Part shown: positions 53,011 through 64,000 of the stretch, piece after piece
How positions within the stretch are numbered: the first letter of the stretch is position 1
Layout: each line of letters begins with the position of its first letter
Program-made: the position numbers and the translations under genes
Notes under the pieces: model-generated
The model's database searches: none
What the model saw: the letters and a program-made list of their open reading frames with translations, nothing else
Told to the model about the DNA's origin: nothing
From: Pseudoxanthomonas sp. NC8
Lineage (GTDB): Bacteria > Pseudomonadota > Gammaproteobacteria > Xanthomonadales > Xanthomonadaceae
NCBI GenBank assembly: GCA_025232375.1
Contig: CP060419.1
Coordinates: 1,177,001 to 1,241,000, forward strand
Direction of reading: 5' to 3'
DNA length: 64,000 nucleotides

Positions 53011-53328
53011 TCAGGCCATGTCGTTGGTAAGGCGCGGGGCGTGGTGGTCGTGCTGCTTTTCCTTGTGCTTCAGGACAAGGCGATCCAGCTTGTCGGCCAG
53101 CAGGTCGATGGCGGCGTACATGTTCTCGCCATCGGCATCGGCATGCAGGGTGCGCCCGGGCACGGAGAGGGTGGCTTCGGCGTGGTGGGCGGGCTTGCGC
53201 AGGCCGAGCTGGACCCGGACCTCGATGGGCTGCTCGAAATGGCGCTCGAGGCGTTGCAGCTTGCTCTCGACGTAATCGCTCAGGGCCGGGGTGACGTCCA
53301 GCTGCTGGCCGTACGTTTCGATGCGCAT
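53011..53328 (-). CDS. hpf: Ribosome hibernation promoting factor
   Basis: Intact 105 residues. [20 protein letters not shown] and [19 protein letters not shown] match short HPF/YhbH; the His/Lys-rich tail [11 protein letters not shown] is usual. It binds the 30S subunit and pairs ribosomes in stationary phase. Directly downstream of rpoN on the same strand, as in most gammaproteobacteria. Confidence 0.93.
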   Translation of the reverse strand: MRIETYGQQLDVTPALSDYVESKLQRLERHFEQPIEVRVQLGLRKPAHHAEATLSVPGRTLHADADGENMYAAIDLLADKLDRLVLKHKEKQHDHHAPRLTNDMA

Positions 53329-53399
53329 CGTGTACCTCCTTCGTCGTTGCCGCGTTGGCGGCTCCGCCCAGGTGGTGTCCGTCGGTACTACCTACCGCC

Positions 53400-54837
53400 T
53401 CAGCCGATCCGGACCCGCTCATGCGAAGCCGAAATGTTCATGGCCTCACGATACTTCGCCACGGTCCGCCGCGCCACCGGAATTCCAGCCTGCTTGAGCA
53501 GGTCGGCCAGCTTGGCGTCAGACAGCGGTTTGCGCGGGTTCTCGTCGTCGATGAGACGGCGGATCATCACCTGGATCGCCGTGCTCGATGCCTCGCCGCC
53601 GCCATCGGTGTCGATGCCGGACGCGAAGAACGATTTCAACGGCAACGTCCCGCGCGGGGTCCGCACGTACTTGCGCGCGATCGCGCGCGACACCGTGGAC
53701 TCGTGCAGCCCGATCTCGCCGGCGATCTCGCGCAGGGTCAACGGGCGCAGCGCCTGTTCGCCGAACTCGAGGAATCCCGACTGCATCCGCAACAGGCTGC
53801 GCATCACCTTCAGCAGCGTCTCGCCCCGCGCCTCCAGGCTCTTGAGCAGCCAGCGCGCCTCCTGCAGCTGGGTGCGCAGGTAGCCGGCGTCGCTTTCGCC
53901 GCAGCGGCGGATCATCTGTTCGTAGCCGCGGTGGATCGACACGCGCGGCATCGCCTGCTGCGACAGCGCGACCTTCCACACCCCGCGCTGGCGCCAGACC
54001 ACGCAATCGGGGATCACGTAGTTGTCCGGATCGACTTCGCCGACCTGCTTGCCCGGGCGTGGATCGAGCGAGCGCACCAGCTGCACGGCCTGCTCCACCT
54101 CGTCCACCGGGCAGCGCAGTTCCTGGGCGATGCCGGCGATGCCGCTGCGCGGCAACCGCTCCAGGGTCCGTCGACGATGCGCAGCGCCAGCGTGCGTCCC
54201 GGCGTGCACTCGGGCAGCACTTCCAGTTGCAGGCGCAGGCATTCGCCGAGGTTGCGTGCGCCGATGCCGACGGGATCGAAGCGCTGCAGCTGGTGCAGCA
54301 CGGTCAGGATCTCGTCCTCGCCGGCATGGACCTCCGGCAGCAGGGTCTCGGCGATCGCCGACAGCGGTTCGCGCAGGTAGCCGTCTTCGTCCAGCGAGTC
54401 GATCAGCGCCGCGCCGATGCGGCGGTCGCGCTCGGAAAGATGCGACAGGTGCAGCTGCCAGAGCAGGTGGTCGGCCAGGTTCTCCGGTTCGGCCATGCGT
54501 TCGGCGGCATCCTCGCGGTCGTCCGCCGGTCCCCCGGTACCGCTGCCGACGCCGTCCAGGCGCCTTCGTCGGGACTCCAGTCATCCCCTCCGTCCTGGCT
54601 GCGGTCGGCACCCTCATCCTGTGCGCGGGCGTCGTCGGTGGCCGACTTGCCGTCGGCCGGGGCGGGCGAATCGTAGGGGGCGTCCTCGGTCCACTCCAGC
54701 AGCGGATTGGTCTCGATCGCCTCGGCGACCTCGGCCTGCAGCTCGAGCGTGGACATCTGCAGCAGGCGAATGGCCTGACGCAACTGCGGCGTCATGATAA
54801 GGTGCTGTCCCAGCGATGTCTGCAGCCGTGCCTTCAT
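53400..54837 (-). CDS. rpoN: RNA polymerase sigma-54 factor
   Basis: Starts [18 protein letters not shown], the glutamine-rich activator-interaction region; an acidic linker follows, then the core-binding domain ([15 protein letters not shown]), the helix-turn-helix [20 protein letters not shown] and the RpoN box [10 protein letters not shown] near the C-terminus. About 478 residues. Frames break near 54555 and 54170. HLIMTPQ probably reads HLVMTPQ, since CTTATC stands in a CCTTA string. Placed between lptB and hpf as in E. coli. Confidence 0.94.
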
Positions 54838-54892
54838 GTCCCCTGCCAGGTTTGGAACGACGGGACTGCCGGCGGGGGTGTTCCTGGAGGAA

Positions 54893-55611
<719 letters not shown>

Positions 55612-55612
<1 letters not shown>

Positions 55613-56127
55613 CAGGTGCCGCTCCCAGCGGTTTTCTTGGGCTGGATGACCGTGCGTACGCGGGTGCCATCGCCGCCGCTCTGCATCTGCCCGGTGCCCA
55701 TGTTGTAGACCATCTTCTGGCCGCTGTTGCTGCCGCGGGGCGACTCGATGGTGAAGTTGCCGCTCAGGGTCAGGATGTCCTTGCGCGTCTCGTAGACAAT
55801 CCGGTCGGCGCGGGCGTTCATCATGCTGCCGTCGTCCATCTGCTGCTTCATCGTCGCCTGCTTGCCGGTGAGGACGACCTTAGTCGACCTCGCCGTTGCG
55901 GCGCTGGACCTCGGCGCGGTCGGCGCGGATCTCCAGGGTGCCTGGATGATCACCACGTCGCCGCTGAACACGCATTTGCTGTTTTCGTCGGTAAGGTTGC
56001 AGTCGGACGTGCTGGAGTCCAGCGACATCGGCTGGTCGCGGTCGGACGCACGGGCGTGTGCGAGCGCGGGAGCCATCGCCCATGGGATCAGCAGGGCATG
56101 GAAGCTAGCGGCGCGCAGAAGGTTCAT
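55612..56127 (-). CDS. lptA: LPS transport periplasmic protein LptA
   Basis: Signal peptide [18 protein letters not shown] directs it to the periplasm, where it bridges LptC and LptD. The OstA/LptA repeats are visible: [20 protein letters not shown], then [15 protein letters not shown] and [13 protein letters not shown]. Frames break near 55940 and 55885. About 172 residues. Overlaps the 3' end of lptC by 23 bases and the lptB start by one. Confidence 0.9.
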
Positions 56128-56671
56128 AGCGGGTCTGGACCTTGGAAAGGAACTGGTACTGGCGGGCCTGCATGTTCGCGGTGAAGCCGACGCCGGTCTG
56201 CATGATACCCGGCTGGGTCAGGGTGACCCGGTCGCCGGTGCGGGGCGGCAGGTGCTGGTCCGGCAGCAGTTCCAGCGTGCCGGTCCGGAACGTGGTCGGG
56301 ACCGGGTGGCCTTCGCTGCTGTCGCCGGCCACGTTGCCCTCCAGCCTGACCAAGGTCGCCTCCCGCGGCGACCCAACCGCGCTCGGCGCTCATCCGCCAG
56401 CCGCCGTCCCGGGTATAGGCAGCAGGAACAGCGGGCGGGTGATCGACAGGCTTTCGTCCTGCCGGTTGCGCCGCAGCTCCGGCGCCCTCAGTCGCACCGA
56501 TTCGACGCCGGCCCTGTCCAGCGTCACCAGTTCGAAGTCGCGCAGCACGTAGTCCGAGCGCTGCCCGCTGCGGGCCTCCGGCGCCGCGCGTTCGCGCATG
56601 TTCCAGGCCGACCAGCCGGTGACCGCGGCGGCGACCAGCAGCACCACGCCGAGCAGGGTGCGCCAACTCAT
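56105..56671 (-). CDS. lptC: LPS export protein LptC
   Basis: Bitopic inner membrane protein: helix LLGVVLLVAAAVTGWSAW at the N-terminus, then a periplasmic jelly-roll with [34 protein letters not shown] at the end. Frames break near 56415 and 56355. About 188 residues. ATG at 56671 is within the ATGA that ends kdsC. Confidence 0.88.
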
Positions 56672-57239
56672 GCGCTGCGCCCGTCGCGGGAGCCGTGGCC
56701 GGCGCCGGCGAGGATCGCCGGCACGTGGCCCTGCGCGGCCAGCAGCACGTCGCAGACTTCACGCACCGCGCCTTCGCCGGCGCGCGCGCGGGTGCGCCAG
56801 TGCACGGTCTCGGCGATCCAGGGGTGGGCATTGGCCGGGGCCACGGCCAGTCCGGCCGCGCGCAGGCAGTCGAGATCGGGCAGGTCGTCGCCGACGAAGG
56901 CGGTGCGCGCGCGGTCCAGGCCATGCCGCGCGGCCAGCGCATCCATGCAGGAAAGCTTGTCCTTGACCCCGATGTGCGTCTCCAGGCCAGGTCGGCCCCG
57001 CGCTTCTGCGCCATAAGGCTGTGCCGCGCGGTGATCAGCGCGACCTGGAAGCCGAAGCGGCGGAGCAGGGTCAGGCCCTTGGCCGTCGAGCACGCTGAAG
57101 GACTTCAGCTCGTTGCCCTCGCTGTCGAAGTACAGCCGGCCGTCGGTCAGCGTGCCGTCCACGTCCAGGCACAGCAGGCCGATGCGCGCGGCGCGGTCGC
57201 GGATCTCGGCTTCGACGTGGGCGAGGGGTCGTAGGGCAC
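56668..57239 (-). CDS. kdsC: KDO 8-phosphate phosphatase
   Basis: HAD-family phosphatase making free KDO for lipopolysaccharide. LDVDGTLTDGRLYFD is motif I with the nucleophile Asp; VALITARHS motif II; FVGDDLPDLDCLRAAGL motif IV. The best start is GTG at 57239 (MPYDP..), with one C lost near 57224 before LAHVEAEIRD. Other breaks lie near 57080 (CCTTGG) and 56990-57015 (ATAAGG). About 190 residues. Confidence 0.9.
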
Positions 57240-57264
57240 GAAGTAACCTTTCGGAAGGGGGTCG

Positions 57265-58287
57265 TTAAACCACGCGCGCGCGCAACAGGTCATGAATGTT
57301 GAGCGCGCCGACCGCGCGCCCGTCTTCGTCGACCACGATCAGGCCGTTGATCCGGTGCTGCTCCATCAGGTGCGCCGCCTCGCTGGCCATGCGCCCGCTG
57401 CGGACCGTGCGCGGATCGCGGGTCATCACCTCGCTGATCGGCGTCTGGCGCACGTCCAGGCCCCTGGTCGAGGGCGCGGCGCAGGTCGCCGTCGGTGAAG
57501 ATGCCGACCAGCTTGCCCGCGTCGTCGACCACCGCGGTCATGCCCAGCCGCTTGCGGCTCATTTCCACCAGCGCCTCGGCGACGCTGGCGTTCGGGCCGA
57601 CGCCGGGCAGCGCCTCGCCGGTGTGCATGACGTCGTCGATGTGCAGCAGCAGCCGGCGGCCGAGGCTGCCGGCCGGGTGCGAGCGGGCGAAGTCGTCCGC
57701 GGTGAAGCCGCGCGCTTCCAGCAGGGCCACGGCCAGCGCGTCGCCCAGCGCCAGGCTGGCGGTGGTGCTCGAAGTCGGCGCCAGGTGCAGCGGGCAGGCC
57801 TCGGCCGGCACCGACACGTCCAGGTGCACGTCCGCCTCGCGGGCCAGGCTCGACTGCGGCCGGCCGGTCATCGCGATCACGGTATTGCCCTGGCGCCGCA
57901 GCGCAGGCAGCAGCATCAGGATCTCGTCCGATTCGCCGGAATAGGAGATGGCTAAGGACCAAGTCGGCATCGGTGATCATGCCCAGGTCGCCATGCCCGG
58001 CCTCGCCGGGGTGCACGAAGAACGCGGGGGTGCCGGTGGAGGCGAGCGTGGCGGCGATCTTGCGCGCAACATGGCCGGATTTGCCCATGCCGGTCGCCAC
58101 CACGCGACCGCTGCCCGCCATCACCGGGGCGCAGGCGCGGGCGAAGTCTTCGCCGATCCGGGCACCAACCGCGGTGCGCCTGGCCCTCGATGTCGAGCAC
58201 GCGGCGGCCGCTGGCGACCAGCTCGGAGGGTGTTGCGTTGCCGGCGGGAAGTACGGATGCCTTGGCCGGGAGGGAGGACTGGCTCAT
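57265..58287 (-). CDS. kdsD: Arabinose 5-phosphate isomerase (KpsF/GutQ family)
   Basis: Makes arabinose 5-phosphate for KDO synthesis. SIS domain with GRVVATGMGKSGHVARKIAA, FFVHPGEAGHGDLGM and AISYSGESDEI; the histidine-rich SHPAGSLGRRLL and two CBS domains (DVMHTGEALPGV, EVMTRDPRTV) complete it. ATG at 58287. Frames break near 58175, 57955 (CTAAGG) and 57465. About 340 residues. First gene of the kds-lpt-rpoN run, divergent from bolA. Confidence 0.91.
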
Positions 58288-58315
58288 GCGGCTCGGTCCG
58301 GGGCGTCCGGATTCG

Positions 58316-58339
58316 CTAGAATGCAGGGCTTCATTCTAG
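58316..58339. promoter_or_regulatory. Inverted repeat CTAGAATG-N8-CATTCTAG, divergent -10 pair
   Basis: Perfect eight-base arms between kdsD and bolA. Each arm contains TAGAAT, a good -10, pointing toward bolA on the plus strand and toward kdsD on the minus strand; leader lengths would be about 22 and 38 bases. The overlap suggests the two promoters compete or share a regulator. Confidence 0.5.
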
Positions 58340-58351
58340 GCCAAGCGATCC

Positions 58352-58583
58352 ATGGACGCCGACACCATCCGCCGCATGATCGAAGATGGCCTGCCGGGCG
58401 CCCGCGCGCAGGTGCAGGGCGACGACGGCGTCCACTTCGAGGCCACCGTGGTGGCCGAGGCCTTCCGCGGCAAGCTGCCACTGGCCCGCCACCGCATGGT
58501 CTACGCCACCCTCGGCGAGCTGATGGGCGGCGCGATCCACGCCCCTGGCCCTGAAGACCGTCACTCCCGACGAGGCGGCCTGA
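58352..58583 (+). CDS. BolA/IbaG family protein
   Basis: 77 residues. MDADTIRRMIEDGLPGARAQVQG and HFEATVVAEAFRGKLPLARHR with MVYATLGELM are the BolA fold with the conserved His for iron-sulfur binding with monothiol glutaredoxins. The end should read HALALKTVTPDEAA; one extra C near 58542 shifts it. Next to murA, this is the IbaG (YrbA) position. Confidence 0.88.
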
Positions 58584-60218
<1,635 letters not shown>

Positions 60219-60260
60219 CAGTGGCGCGGCGGCGGATGTCACCGCCGCGCCACGATCCGC

Positions 60261-60949
60261 TCAGCGCAGCGAGCGGATCGTCAGGTCGATGGTGTCCGCG
60301 CCGTTCTCGCGCTGGAGGATGCGTGCCGGTACGGGCATGCCGGGCACGATCCAGGCCGTGGTCTCGCGCTTGTCGTCGCGGCGCACGACCTTGGTTGCCT
60401 CCTTGCTGGCGCCGGCGACGGTGATCTTCTCCTTGCCGACCACGTCCCAGCGCAGCGATTTGACCCGGCCCTCGTCGACCATACGGTAGGCCAGCGGCTT
60501 GCCGGCGGCTACGTCGCGGGCGACGGCCAGGTTGATCAGCAATGCATCCATGTCGCCGGGTTCGAGCTTCACCGGGCCGCGGCGCTCGGGTTTGACGTCG
60601 CCGGTCCAGGTCAGCCTGGGCGGTGTTCCAGTCGTAGCGCGCGTCGACCGACTTCTTCTTGACCAGGGCGACGGCGCGATCGCTGCTGCTGAGCGGACGC
60701 AGCTGGCCCCTGGTGTTCCTCGAACACGGTGCTCTGGCTCAGGTTGGCCAGCGGGTTGCTGATGTCGAGGCTGTATTTCCAGCGATTGGCGCCCGCGGAG
60801 GCGAGGGTCATGCTGCCGGTGGCCTGCATGCCCATGTAGCTGGCCTGGTAGTCGGCCGTGAACGGTTCCAGCGCCGCCGCCTGCGCGGCGCCGCCGAGCA
60901 GGGTCAACAGCAGCGCGGCACGGGCGGCGATGCGGATACGGGTACTCAT
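60261..60949 (-). CDS. DUF3108 protein (first of a tandem pair)
   Basis: Signal peptide AALLLTLLGGAAQAAAL, then FTADYQASYMGMQATGSMTL, the DUF3108 beginning; KLEPGDMDALLINLAVARD and ILQRENGADTIDLTIRSL are typical of the family. Exported, probably periplasmic, function unknown. Frames break near 60710 and 60617. About 230 residues. Two bases separate it from the second DUF3108 gene. Confidence 0.8.
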
Positions 60950-60951
60950 CT

Positions 60952-61728
60952 TCAGACTCCTCGGTATTCGATAAGGCGCAGGTCGATTTCGTCCTCGCCG
61001 TCCCGGCGCTGCAGGATCCGGATCGGCGTAGGCACGCCGCTGGCGACCCACAATACCGTCTCGTCGCCGGGCTTGTCGGTGCGCGCCACGCGCAGCGCGT
61101 CGTAGCTCATGTCGCCGACGGTCATGGTTTCCGGCTCGGCCGCCCACCTGAGTAGGTGTGGTTGCGCGCGCGCCCGACATCGACCAGCCGGTAGTGCAGG
61201 GTGGCGCCGGGCTGGGCATCGCGCATGATCGCCAGGTTGATCAGCAGCGCGCTCATGTCGCCCGGCTGCAAGTCCAGCGGTTTGCGTCGCTCCTTCTTGA
61301 CCGAGCCATCCCAGCGGGCCTGCATCTTCGACCAGTCGTAGATGCCGGTGGCACGCTGGTCGAACAGCAGGGCCTTGCGCACCGTGCCCTGGCTGAGCGG
61401 CCGGTACAGGCCGCCCGGCGTATCGAACGCGGTGCTCTGCTCGATCTTCAGCCGGGTCATGCCGGCCAGCCCGCGGTCGCCGAGGATCGACAGGTCGATC
61501 CGCCAGCGGTCATCGCCTTCGTGGACCAGGTGCATGCTCGCATTGCCGGCGGGCTTGCCCGGTAATAGGCCTCGTAGGTCGCCACGAACGGCCCGAGCAC
61601 CGGCTTCGCCGCGAGCTCCGGCGGTGCCGGCAGCGCGGGCTGCGGGTCGGCCTGCGCGAAAGCCTGCCCGGCAATGGCAGGCAGGCGGCGAGGAATACGA
61701 AACGGAGGGCGCGGATTCGGGGATGCAT
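60952..61728 (-). CDS. DUF3108 protein (second of a tandem pair)
   Basis: ATG at 61728, signal peptide RALRFVFLAACL continuing AIAGQAFAQA after a frame slip near 61685. FVATYEAYY and DLQPGDMSALLINLAIMRD parallel the neighbouring paralogue; after a break near 61145 the end reads DMSYDALRV and RILQRRDGEDEIDLRLIEY. About 255 residues. The two genes share domain order, so the pair is probably a tandem duplication. In many gammaproteobacteria a DUF3108 gene sits beside purMN, as here. Confidence 0.8.
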
Positions 61729-61812
61729 GCGGTCGGTTCGACGGCGAAGGCTCCAGCATGCCCGGGTTGCGATGTCAGCAGTGTGATCCGGGGTGCAGGC
61801 GTCCGGTGGAAT

Positions 61813-62460
61813 CTAGTTGCAGTGGTCTAAACAGGATCTGACCATCCAGTTCGACCTGTCCCCCCGTTCAGCCAGCCGGCCGCCCGCAGCCAGCGCCAGC
61901 ACCGCCACCACCAGCCGGTGCTCCTCCGGCAGCAGGCGCGCGGTAAGGTCGTCGGCATTGTCGCCGGCCAGCACCGGGATCCGTGCCTGCGCCACCACCG
62001 TGCCTGCGTCCAGCTCGGGCACGACGAAGTGGACGCTGGCGCCGTGCTCGCTGTCGCCGGCCTGCAGGGCGCGCGCATGGGTATGCAGGCCCTTGTAGCG
62101 GGGCAGCAGCGAGGGGTGCACGTTGAGCAGGCGACCGTCGAAGCGCTGGACGAAGGCGTCGCCGAGGATGCGCATGTAGCCGGCGCAGAACACCCAGTCC
62201 GGTGCGGTCGCGTCGACGGCATCGGCCAGTGCGGCATCGAACGCGGCGCGGTCGGCGAAGCGGCGCGGCTCCGCACTCCAGCGCAGCGGCGCCGGGACCC
62301 GTTCCAGGGCCGCCGCGCCGGGCCGGTCGGAAAACACGCCGACGATCTCGGCATCGAGCCTGCCGTCGGCGATGGCGCAGAGCACGGCCTGCAGGTTGCT
62401 GCCGCGTCCGGACACCAGAACCGCCAGGCGCGGCTTGCGACCGGTCGTGGGACTGCTCAT
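61813..62460 (-). CDS. purN: Phosphoribosylglycinamide formyltransferase
   Basis: Intact 215 residues. LAVLVSGRGSNLQAVL binds the substrate; WVFCAGYMRILGDAFV and LLNVHPSLLPRYKGLHTHA (catalytic Asn/His) with GASVHFVVPELDAG (catalytic Asp) are the GART signature. Third step of purine synthesis, with 10-formyl-THF. Ten bases after purM. Confidence 0.97.
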   Translation of the reverse strand: MSSPTTGRKPRLAVLVSGRGSNLQAVLCAIADGRLDAEIVGVFSDRPGAAALERVPAPLRWSAEPRRFADRAAFDAALADAVDATAPDWVFCAGYMRILGDAFVQRFDGRLLNVHPSLLPRYKGLHTHARALQAGDSEHGASVHFVVPELDAGTVVAQARIPVLAGDNADDLTARLLPEEHRLVVAVLALAAGGRLAERGDRSNWMVRSCLDHCN

Positions 62461-62470
62461 CGTGGCCGGA

Positions 62471-63553
62471 TCAGCCGATGTGGACGCGCTCGCCGTCGCC
62501 GGCGCCGCCGTTCGACAGGCGCGTCACCTGGCCGATCGGGCGATGGGTAAGGCCGTGCGCGTCCAGGCTGGCCGCCACGGCCGCCACCGACGCCTGCGGC
62601 ACCACCAGCACGAAGCCGACGCCGCAGTTGAAGGTGCGCCACATCTCGGCGTCGGCCACCGCGCCTTCGCGCTGCAGCCAGTCGAACACCGGCGGCAGGA
62701 CGATCGCCGAGGCCTCGATCTGCAGGCCCAGGCCGTCGGGGATGACGCGGATGATGTTCTCGGTCAGGCCGCCGCCGGTGATGTGGGCCATGGCGTTGAT
62801 CGACTCGCCGTGCTCGCGCAGCAGCGCCAGCACCGGCTTCACGTACAGCCGGGTGGGCGCCATCAGCGCATCGGTAAGGGCCACGCCGCCGACCTGCAGC
62901 TCGGCCGGGCGGCCGGCGCGGTCGTAGATCCGGCGGATCAGCGAATAGCCGTTCGAGTGCGGGCCGGAGGAGGCGATGCCGAGCAGCACGTCGCCTTCGC
63001 GCACCTTGGCGCCGTCCAGCAGCTGCGACTTCTCCACCGCGCCGACCGCGAAGCCGGTAAGGTCGTACTCGCCCGGCGGGTACATGTCCGGCATCTCGGC
63101 GGTCTCGCCGCCGATCAGCGCGCAGCCCGATTCCTCGCAACCGCGCGCGATGCCGCCGACCACGGCCACGGTGGTCTCCACGTCGAGCTTGCCGGTGGCG
63201 AAGTAGTCGAGGAAGAACAGCGGCTCGGCACCCCAGATAAGGATGTCGTTGACGCACATGCCGACCAGGTCGATGCCGATGGTGTCGTGGCGACCCAGCT
63301 GCTGGGCCAGCTTCAGCTTGGTGCCGACGCCATCGGTGCCGGACACTAGGACCGGCTCGCGGTACTTGTTCGACAGGTCGAACAGCGCGCCGAAGCCGCC
63401 CAGGCCGCCCATCACCTCCGGACGGAAGCTGCGCTTGACCAGCGGCTTGATCCGTTCGACGACCTCGTTGCCGGCGTCGATGTCCACGCCCGCGTCGCGG
63501 TAGGTCAGGGAGGCGGGCGTCGGGGTCTGGCTCACGTGCGGGGCCTGCGGCAT
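62471..63553 (-). CDS. purM: Phosphoribosylformylglycinamidine cyclo-ligase (AIR synthetase)
   Basis: Intact 360 residues. [56 protein letters not shown] and [16 protein letters not shown] are PurM motifs. Two family alanines read as threonine in CCTTACC strings: YDLTGFAVG (usually YDLAGF) and [13 protein letters not shown]; both fit CCTGGCC miscalled. A GTG at codon 7 is an alternative start. Divergent from the DUF2066 gene. Confidence 0.96.
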   Translation of the reverse strand: MPQAPHVSQTPTPASLTYRDAGVDIDAGNEVVERIKPLVKRSFRPEVMGGLGGFGALFDLSNKYREPVLVSGTDGVGTKLKLAQQLGRHDTIGIDLVGMCVNDILIWGAEPLFFLDYFATGKLDVETTVAVVGGIARGCEESGCALIGGETAEMPDMYPPGEYDLTGFAVGAVEKSQLLDGAKVREGDVLLGIASSGPHSNGYSLIRRIYDRAGRPAELQVGGVALTDALMAPTRLYVKPVLALLREHGESINAMAHITGGGLTENIIRVIPDGLGLQIEASAIVLPPVFDWLQREGAVADAEMWRTFNCGVGFVLVVPQASVAAVAASLDAHGLTHRPIGQVTRLSNGGAGDGERVHIG

Positions 63554-63568
63554 GGAATCGGGGAGCGC

Positions 63569-63574
63569 ATTCTA
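63569..63574 (-). promoter_or_regulatory. Candidate -10 element of purM
   Basis: TAGAAT on the minus strand within CTAGAATG, 16 bases upstream of the purM ATG. The same eight-base string precedes fdxA and kdsD/bolA. The short leader it implies would favour the internal GTG start. Confidence 0.35.
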
Positions 63575-63680
63575 GCAGCCGGCCCGTGTATGGCCGTGCC
63601 GGACCGGCTCGATTGGCGCGATGGCGGCATTCGGGCAACAATTCCCCGTGACTCCATCTTCCGCCCTGCGAGGAACCCGC

Positions 63681-64000
63681 ATGCGATCCAGCCGCACCCT
63701 CATGGGCCGTGCCCTTACCCACCTGTGCCTTGGCGCTGGTCGTGGCAGCGGGCCTTGGCCGGTCCCCTGCAGGCCCAGGATGGGCTGCGTACCGAGGGTG
63801 ACCTGGCCAGCGCGCAGGGCGTGTATGCGGCCGAGGTCCCGGTCAACAGCCAGGTCGATAAGGCCCGCGATGCCGGGTTCGCGCGTGCGCTGGCGGAGGT
63901 GCTCGAAAAACTGTCGGGCGATGCCGGGGTGGTCAACCGGCCGGGCGTGGCGCAGGAACTGCGCAACGCCAAGGCCTACGTCGACAGTTACGACTACCGC
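63681..64000 (+). CDS. DUF2066 protein, 3' end beyond window
   Basis: ATG at 63681; a signal peptide is implied by ALALVVAAGLAGPLQAQ once breaks at about 63715-63755 (CCTTA, two CCTTGG) are corrected. GVYAAEVPVNSQVDKARDAG starts DUF2066, a periplasmic family of unknown function found divergent from purM in xanthomonads and pseudomonads. The C-terminus lies outside the window. Confidence 0.78.
   Translation, partial: MRSSRTLMGRALTHLCLGAGRGSGPWPVPCRPRMGCVPRVTWPARRACMRPRSRSTARSIRPAMPGSRVRWRRCSKNCRAMPGWSTGRAWRRNCATPRPTSTVTTT

Overview
The window looks like a chromosome segment of a gammaproteobacterium of the family Lysobacteraceae (Xanthomonadaceae). The grounds are very high GC, TonB-dependent receptors of the Xanthomonas/Caulobacter type, conserved xanthomonad gene order (bcp-gcvR against dapA-bamC; rpoN-hpf-hprK-rapZ-EIIA-HPr-EI), and a xyloglucan-degradation gene set known from Xanthomonas. 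I see no phage, insertion sequence or CRISPR array. Genus cannot be fixed by eye.

Layout. 1-10.1 kb: housekeeping genes, namely a secreted repeat protein running off the left edge, a DUF4136 lipoprotein, tRNA-Arg, a hydrolase with thiD, a DUF1275 membrane protein, phoH, bcp, gcvR, dapA, bamC and fdxA. 10.2-15.2 kb: a leftward operon for D-galactonate catabolism (2-keto-3-deoxy-galactonate aldolase, galactonate dehydratase, SMP-30 lactonase, 2-keto-3-deoxy-galactonate kinase), divergent from a LysR regulator. 15.4-35.5 kb: a rightward carbohydrate locus with two TonB-dependent receptors, GH74 xyloglucanase, CE20-type acetylesterase, GH35 beta-galactosidase, GH31 alpha-xylosidase with PA14 insert, GH95 alpha-L-fucosidase and an MFS sugar porter. 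Together these can bind, deacetylate, cut and import fucogalacto-xyloglucan, and the adjacent operon can burn the released galactose once it is oxidised to galactonate. 35.6-41.4 kb: tRNA-Glu, pcnB-folK-panB-panC-panD-pgi. 41.4-46.1 kb: fdhD with a YdeP-type molybdoenzyme, a zinc-ribbon protein, an esterase relic and a cold-shock/DUF1294 protein. 46.1-58.3 kb, all leftward: mgtE, a 2-oxoglutarate oxygenase, ptsI-ptsH-EIIA, rapZ, hprK, hpf, rpoN, lptBAC, kdsC and kdsD. 58.3-64 kb: bolA-murA, an EF-hand protein, two DUF3108 proteins, purN-purM, and the start of a DUF2066 protein.

Data quality dominates the reading. Most long genes are split by small indels or carry odd substitutions, and these sit repeatedly where a CCTGG/CCAGG would be expected: it reads CCTTA, CCTTGG or CCTAGG (TAAGG, CCAAGG on the other strand). 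Invariant motifs are hit (DapA YNVPGRTG, the FdxA Trp, the tRNA-Arg anticodon stem), so I treat the breaks as consensus errors, probably at methylated CCWGG, and annotate each broken gene as one CDS over its whole span. Frame-break positions are approximate.
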